DNA of 64,000 bases from positions 493,776 to 557,775 of the forward strand of contig NW_017265153.1 in assembly GCF_001638985.1 (NCBI RefSeq), read 5' to 3'. Below are positions 58,309 to 64,000 of the stretch, piece after piece (positions within the stretch are counted from its first letter, which is position 1; each line of letters opens with the position of its first letter). The position numbers and the translations under genes are program-made. The notes below the pieces were generated by a model. The model was not told the origin of the DNA. It worked only from the letters and a program-made list of their open reading frames with translations, and ran no database searches. This DNA comes from Phycomyces blakesleeanus NRRL 1555(-). Taxonomy: Eukaryota > Mucoromycota > Mucoromycetes > Mucorales > Phycomycetaceae.

Positions 58309-59219
58309 TTACTCGTCAATGGCTTCTGAAGGTGCCACAGACGGCGAGGGAACTTCGGATGTGTCCTTTTGTACCAGAGTGCTATCCTTGATATCATCTT
58401 GAGTGCGTGCTTGTTGACGTCCTTCAAATTCTTCTTGCGCTACTTTTGCTAGATTACTCTGTTTTTCTAAAATAGCTATATCTTTCTCGGTAAGGGTTGC
58501 TGGTAGGTAGCACAGCGAAGGACTCGTTTTCGTCATCAAGAAGTGTGCCTGGTTTTTATGTTGCCGCAACACTACGCTTTCCTATTAAAGAAGTATAAGC
58601 GTTTTTAATATTCTATCTACATTCTCTGACAGCATACTATTCCCACGCGTTTACTATTTTCTTTAGAAATTCCAATTTTTACTTACTCTCTTCTCTTCCA
58701 ATGCACGTTGGGCTTGCCTCTTCCGCGCTTCTATTGCCTGCTGTTTTTGTTCTCGCTCTGCTTGTATTTCTTCTCCAATTTCTTTTTTCTCATTCGCTAG
58801 TTTTTCTTGTAACTTGCTTTCAATCGCCAATCGTTTCTTTTCCTATGTGCACCAATTGATCTAATCAATCTAACAATCTACGCAAATAATATCACAAAAA
58901 AACAAATAAATAAAAAAGAAAGTATATGCTTACCGCATCACTTTTATTCTCGCTATCATCTTTAAACTTGTTAAGTGTTCCGAGAAGAACTCCAAATAAT
59001 CGCTGATTGCGTTGATTTCCGTCTGTATTAAGTTGAAGGCGTGGTCGTTTTGGCTAAAAGTCCATTTAGTCATTACTTTACGATTCTGTGTATTCAATGA
59101 ACCTTTTCTTCAAAATATACCTCTGCTGGAATTTCAGCTCCTTGGCTGTCTTGAGGCAGTCTTTTACGAGAAATACCACCTGTTGCCTGAGGTGGGACGA
59201 CAATACTCGATTTGACCAT
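58309..59219 (-). CDS. Pinin/SDK/memA-family splicing-associated protein
   Basis: Pinin is a nuclear-speckle protein associated with the exon-junction complex and splicing. Four exons on the minus strand (59121-59219, 58934-59053, 58687-58842, 58309-58581), all phase 0 and GT-AG, give 215 residues. The conserved pinin region is clear: NQRLFGVLLGTLNKFKDD, then a Glu/Lys/Arg-rich helix (EKLANEKKEIGEEIQAEREQ, RKRQAQRALEEKR) and HKNQAHFLMTKTSPSLCYLP, which corresponds to the W-x2-H...TK-x-P-x-I-Y-P motif. It is much shorter than animal pinin because the RS-rich tail is missing, as is common in fungi. The stop lies 143 bp from that of the convergent RRM-PUF gene. Confidence 0.87.
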
Positions 59220-59902
59220 GACTAAAGAAAAAGTATGAGAAAAAATGATAGGAAGAAGGATTTGAAGCTGCTGAATTTCATTTGTCTTCTTCTCCACCTA
59301 CCGTCACATGTGACGCTTTCCCTTTCGCTTCATTTAAATTGTATTGTATTTTACACAGCCTTTCAGCAAAAAATAAAACATTTAATTTAATTTGATATGC
59401 AAGTAAGAATAGCGCCTGCAAGTATTTATCTCTTACTTGATAAAGCACGTCGGTCAACCCATTATTGAGAATTATAAACCTCAACGTCGTCGAAGTTTTT
59501 GATGACGAACCCAAATAAGTTATATTATTATTTACAATATTAATAACAGGTAGCAAATCGAGGGTAAACTGAACCAGATTTGCCATATAGGTTAACATAG
59601 CTCAGCTAGACAACATAATCGCAAAAAAATTATAATAATAAAGTAATTGAAACGAGAACAATCGAGTTAAACTAAGAAAACTCTTACTTAGAGATATCTA
59701 TTACAGGTATTACAAATACTACCAAAACTGTCAAGAGCACAAATTCAATAAAAAGGAAACTATATGAGTTTACACTAATAAAAAGAGCTGGTATTTATAA
59801 GATGAATATTGTATTCAAATAATTACACTATATTTTCAACCCGTAACTGCTTCTCGGGGATACACTATAGTGTCTTTAAACTAGTGTATAATAATTATAC
59901 TG
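59220..59902. other. Intergenic, no secure gene
   Basis: A 106-codon minus-strand ORF (59278-59598) lies just upstream of the pinin start. It is not low-complexity, but I recognise no family and it probably overlaps the pinin promoter, so I do not call it. The palindrome ACACTATAGTGT is at 59862-59873. Confidence 0.4.
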
Positions 59903-61783
59903 AAAACAATACGTACTATTATATTATCGAGTTTTTTAATTAACAAGAAATGAACATCAATTTTTATATTTCACACAAATCACAAAGTTGATACCTAAAA
60001 TCTTCACACCTCTGAAAAATTGGATATTGGTACTTCATTACTTATGATCCAGCGTTCACAAGATATACTCAATAGTGTCCAAGTATTAACTTTAATCAAA
60101 TTACTGTTCTTGGCTTTTAATTTCCTACCAAACTCTCTAAACCCCTTTTTTTCTCAGCCATATTATTGGAGTATTGGCTCCCAGTATTCTTACTATCATA
60201 TATTTGTGAAATAGAGAGAGGTAGTATATGCCAAGTTATCCATGTATTTCTAATGATCTCTCTCTCTTTTTTTAAGCTATAGATAATTTTTTTTCCAAGA
60301 TTGTTACCTTGCAGTGAAAAACACTATACAAGGCGCACAATTGAGTGCTTATGTTATGTAAAAAATGAGAAATCACAAAGGTTCTTTATTTTCATATTTG
60401 GTGAACTGGTTCACAGAATGCTGGACAATGTTGCGGTAGTCTTCATCACTTAAACTACGCCATCCATCCTTGATCCTGGTGAGAATGGTCTCATTGTCTT
60501 TCAAGCTTTTCCTTCTCACTCTGTCCTTCGCCACTTTCCAGAACATCTCGATAGGGTTCAGTTCCGGAGAGTATACCGGAAGGTAAACCGAATTGTATCC
60601 TCTAGAGGAGATATAACGACTGATATCTGCACTCTGGTGGATGGGTGCATTATCCACCACTAGGAAGTTGCCTTTCATATTGGCATACTTGTCAATCTCA
60701 CCAAGGACAGCTTTCACGAACATAAAGAAATGCCCGGTCACTGTACCATTTGAACCGGACTCACCAGAAGAGGACTGCTTGCAGAACTTAGGATTCCTCA
60801 AGCTGACGTAAATAAGGCCTTTGGCCGATATAGCCCCAAGAATGGTAAGAGGGTGGGACCTGGTGGTTGGGGTGGTGGTGACTCCCTTCTTTCCCTTCTC
60901 GGACCATCCTCTTCCGTGCCGCATGTTGATATCGAAGGCAGACTCGTCCAAGAAAACACAGTTGGTCATGTAGTTGGCACTTGTTTTCTTCATCTGCAGA
61001 ATCCAGTTATATCTTGCCTCAATATTCTCCTCACTGTTCTTCGCTACAGGCTGCTTATAGACCTTTTTGAATGTGAGGTTGCATTCGTTGGCCATAAACC
61101 TCCTGACAGTCTCTTTCGACACGTTGATCTCGCCAAACACCGAGACGAGATGGTCCATCACGTCTTTAACGTAGACAGATGCATCTTCGGCAACGAATTC
61201 TTTAATGCACTTCTTGTGCTCGTCGGTCAGTCCTTTTTCCCGCCCTTCTTGCCACGGTTGAACAAGTTTTCCGGGTCTTCATCGTACTTCTTCACCCAAC
61301 GTTGTGCCACTCTGGCGCTTATGTTCAATTGCTTTGCTGCAGCCTTAGCACTAAGCAATTTCTCATCCTTCAGCTTGAAAAACTTGATGATGTCCTCATC
61401 AGTGTAAGTATTACGCTGACGAGTAGTCTTGCTTTTTTTCATTGGGGGATGATTGGACTTCCTGTTTGGTCCTCTGCCTGGTCACTCTAATATGGATATA
61501 TATTTAAATACGCTTTTAATTATCACTTTTTTTTTAAAAAAATAAATAAATAAATACCTCTGAGGCTTTTGAAATTCTATCTCTATTTCTTGATTCAAGA
61601 AATTGGGAATGTGTTGCTATGGTCTCAAGGCCATGACTATCCTCATCAACTATATGACCCAAAGCTTGAGAACCGCCTTTATTAACGCTCTTTCCTTGAC
61701 CGTCTTTATACACGAATTTAACGGAGGAAAATTTTGGTATAGTAAAAACTTAGATAATTGAGAAAGGAGGTACGTATTGTTTT
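59903..61783. mobile_element. Tc1/mariner-like element, candidate limits
   Basis: A perfect 14-bp inverted repeat, AAAACAATACGTAC at 59903-59916 and its complement at 61770-61783, brackets the transposase reading frames. The size (1.88 kb) suits a Tc1-type element. The repeat is AT-rich and short, and no TA duplication is obvious, so these limits are tentative, whereas the transposase itself is certain. Confidence 0.35.
60373..61735 (-). pseudogene. Tc1-like DD34E transposase, frameshifted
   Basis: The catalytic frame (60373 to about 61231) holds all three acidic residues: NCVFLDESAFD, FLVVDNAPIHQ and SPELNPIEMFW, with 34 residues between the second Asp and the Glu (DD34E). The HTH domain (61227-61442, KLLSAKAAAKQLNISARVAQ) is in another frame and meets TGA at 61227; one base lost near 61230 would explain this. 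Farther upstream, 61558-61735 reads PKFSSVKFVYKDGQGKSVNK and so on, and joins across a GT-AG intron (61487-61557) to a frame that stops just before the HTH ATG at 61442, as if one C were lost from a C-run. Otherwise it is well preserved, so inactivation seems recent. It is related to the older relic at 10270-10700. Confidence 0.85.
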
Positions 61784-62434
61784 TTTAAGTAAAAGTAAAG
61801 TTTTATACGGGCAGGTTCTTTTTGTGAAATCCATTCATAAGAGTTAAAGAGTTAATAGTTAGTCACAAGGTATTGTATTAAGTCACATGATATACACTGA
61901 AACTAAGGTTTTTGGTTTTATAGCTTCTTGTTTCCCCTAACATTTTGAAAAAGTCTTTTTATTTCTTAGATGTCCTATATACGAAGGGAACTTGATGTAC
62001 TTGTTACATGATTTTCTACAAGAAAAATAAATTAAGATCTTAAAAGTGAGCCTTACACAAATGTTTTACTGTGTTTATAGGCCTAGTCTTGCTGATTTAA
62101 TGTACATAATGACCCTAAACTTAAAATTTTCATCTTTCTTGTAAATTCCCTAACTGGTTTCTTTTATGCAAATACCTTAGTGTTAAATCTGACGTGAAAT
62201 TCTCATAAGTCTAAGCACTCTCTAAGCAGCTCTATTTATTTAATTTTAAGAAAAAGCAAATTCCCTCTTTTTAAAGCTTTCGTCTGAGGATGAAATAGTC
62301 TTTCGCGTTGGTTTTTAGCTTTGAGGTACAGCTATTTGTGTCGACAAACTCAGTCAAATACCTTTACTCAACTCAATTTAACAAAATTCAATTAGAAACA
62401 GAAATAAATATAAAAATAAGCAAGTGCAGTATAG
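61784..62434. other. Intergenic, PIG-B promoter side
   Basis: AT-rich; no gene recognised. Confidence 0.4.
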
Positions 62435-64000
62435 ATGCGATCTACCAAAATCTTTATAATCTGTGTCATATTTCGACTTGTGAATGCCATATTTACTCGT
62501 ACTTACGACAATCCCGATGAATACTGGCAATCACAAGAAGTAGCTCATCAAATGGTGTTTGGATATCCTTTTTCAAATTGTATATATAAATCATCTATAC
62601 ATTAATCAAATGCAAAATCATACTTCCTTGACGACTTCACACATATGGCTATGTGACCTGGGAGTGGCACGAAAGGATTCGTAGCTATACTCATCCCCTT
62701 GTATTCGCCACACTTTATAAATGTATTCAACTACTTGGCCTAGAAGAGACTGATGCCTTGGTATGTATACAATAAGTATAGATCCATTAATATTAAGAAA
62801 TACAAACTTGAATGTCTTTAAATAACTAAAAAAAATAGATCGTTTCTCCTCGCCTACTACAAGGGTTTTTCTCAGCAGTTGCTGACTATGGAACATATAC
62901 ACTTGCTATTCGCATATTTGGTATCACAATCGAGCCTTATATCGTAAAGTATTATGAGTATTCTCGAGCATTGCTTGCCAAAAAAAAACTTATATTCTTT
63001 TTTTTTGGTAGTTATTTATGACATTATGCTCATGGTACAACTTCTTTATGGCCGGAAGAACTCTTTCAAATTGCATGGAGATGGTTCTTACTATTCTGGC
63101 TCTCAATTATTGGCCACTACAAAATTGCCCAGATCAAAACTGGAGAAAACACCTGAGATTTAGTCTTGGCCTCGCTTCTTTGGCATGCTTGATGCGACCC
63201 ACAAATGGAATCGTGTGGCTTTTTCTTGGTCTCCATTTACTAGCTAATAGACCTCGTTACAGATGGGAAATCGCGTTTGAAGCGGCCACGATTGTGTAAA
63301 TATTATATACATCTTCTACGTTAGCCTTACTTATATACGTGTAATTTTTAGATCAATTGCTGTGATCATAAACACATTGTTGGACACACATATATACACT
63401 GGATCATGGTATAATGTCTTCCACGAACCCGTAATTGCTCCATTGACTTTCTTTCGTTTAAACGTATTGGCTTCAGTATCTCTGTTTTATGGTGTTCATC
63501 CATGGCATTGGTACATATCCCAAGGATTACCAGTGATGACAACCACACTTTTACCACTTGTGGTGTACGGGGTTTGGCGTATACAAAAGTCATTCAATAA
63601 CAACACCAGCATCAGGGCGCTTCCATTTTTAAAGCTTGTACTCTGGGTAGTTAGTGTCTATAGCTTGCTATCTCACAAGGAATTTCGTTTCTTGTTTCCC
63701 ATATTTCCACTTCTACTGATATTTGCAGCATTCGGCTTGGAACAGGTGCCATCCAAAAAATGGCGTAGATGGATAGTAATAGGCTTAGTAGGTACACAAT
63801 TGCCACTGTCTATTTATTTATCGTTATGGCATCAAAGAGGCGTCATGGATACCATGTTGTGGTTACGTCAAGAAGCTCGGAATTCACCTATATCGATACA
63901 TGTATTGATGCCTTGCCACTCCACACCCTATCAATCTATTTTACACTCCAAATCTACCCCCATAAAATTCTTAACATGCGAGCCGCCACTTGTAGGTCAG
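62435..64000 (+). CDS. GPI10: GPI mannosyltransferase 3 (PIG-B/Gpi10), 5' part
   Basis: An ER-membrane GT22-family enzyme that adds the third mannose to GPI precursors. Exons: 62435-62562, 62643-62760, 62839-62943, 63012-63295 and 63352-64000 (still open at the window end). The luminal catalytic motif NPDEYWQSQEVAHQMVFGYG appears when intron 1 is removed, followed by VTWEWHERIRSYTHPLVF. Further family text includes MRPTNGIVWLFLGLHLL, GSWYNVFHEPVIAPLTFF, GVHPWHWYISQGLPVM, HKEFRFLFPIFPLLLIF and LMPCHSTPY. Multiple hydrophobic segments fit a polytopic protein. Intron 1 is not GT-AG: it has AT-AC ends and perfect U12-type signals (see next feature). About 425 residues are visible; the family has about 500-600. 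Confidence 0.93.
62563..62642 (+). other. U12-type AT-AC intron in PIG-B/GPI10
   Basis: The 80-nt intron begins ATATCCTTT, identical to the U12 5' splice-site consensus. It contains TTCCTTGAC at 62624-62632, identical to the branch-site consensus TTCCTTRAY, and ends ...CTTCACAC. The branch A at 62631 is 11 nt from the last intron base, the usual U12 distance. Its removal joins GG to ATATGGC and restores the conserved VFGYGYVTWEW. No AG occurs between 62543 and about 62662, so no GT-AG intron can do this. Confidence 0.88.

Noticed and set aside
59278..59598. 106-codon minus-strand ORF upstream of the pinin gene
   Set aside because: No recognisable family, no intron-exon support, and it overlaps the likely pinin promoter; I could not support it as a gene.
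62435..62600. Frame break in PIG-B after MVFGY, as in a pseudogene
   Set aside because: The AT-AC U12-type intron explains it exactly and the remaining exons are all intact.

Overview
The window looks like nuclear DNA of an early-diverging fungus, most likely Mucoromycota (Mucorales-like); I do not name a genus. The reasons are AT-rich intergenic DNA full of microsatellites, many short introns (about 45-115 nt), fungal gene types (APSES-ankyrin factor, Cch1 channel, RRM-PUF protein, ATF/CREB-like bZIP) and transposon families familiar from zygomycete fungi. Exon structures were worked out by hand from reading frame, splice sites and conserved motifs, with no transcript data.

Layout. 1-1156: 3' end of NOP14. 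1183-6899: two LINE insertions, a 5'-truncated antisense copy with a 10-bp target-site duplication (TSD), then a nearly complete two-ORF element. 6900-14456: gene-poor DNA with a TIR element, a Tourist-like MITE and decayed coding relics. 14457-15970: bZIP factor. 15971-26864: about 11 kb without an intact protein gene; it holds a broken gene, a solo LTR, a minisatellite and tRNA-Ile(AAU). 26865-31770: three minus-strand genes in tandem (APSES-ankyrin factor, actin-related protein 10, universal stress protein). 31771-34064: relic of a Fanzor/TnpB-like nuclease. 34065-41849: divergent pair HRD1 (ERAD ubiquitin ligase) and MPH1/FANCM helicase. 43498-51589: 27-exon CCH1 calcium channel. 53280-53443: U1 snRNA. 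53775-54956: mitochondrial 3-hydroxyacyl-CoA dehydrogenase. 55169-58166: RRM-PUF protein, convergent with a pinin-like splicing factor (58309-59219). 60373-61735: frameshifted Tc1-like transposase. 62435-64000: 5' part of PIG-B/GPI10, cut by the window edge.

The genes are housekeeping functions, not one pathway: ribosome biogenesis, splicing (U1, pinin), ER quality control and GPI anchors, DNA repair, dynactin, calcium entry and beta-oxidation. Most notable are an apparent AT-AC U12-type intron in PIG-B with perfect minor-spliceosome signals; the Fanzor-like relic; a 24-nt in-frame micro-exon of CCH1 that carries the domain II pore glutamate; and an MluI cell-cycle box upstream of the MBP1-like gene.
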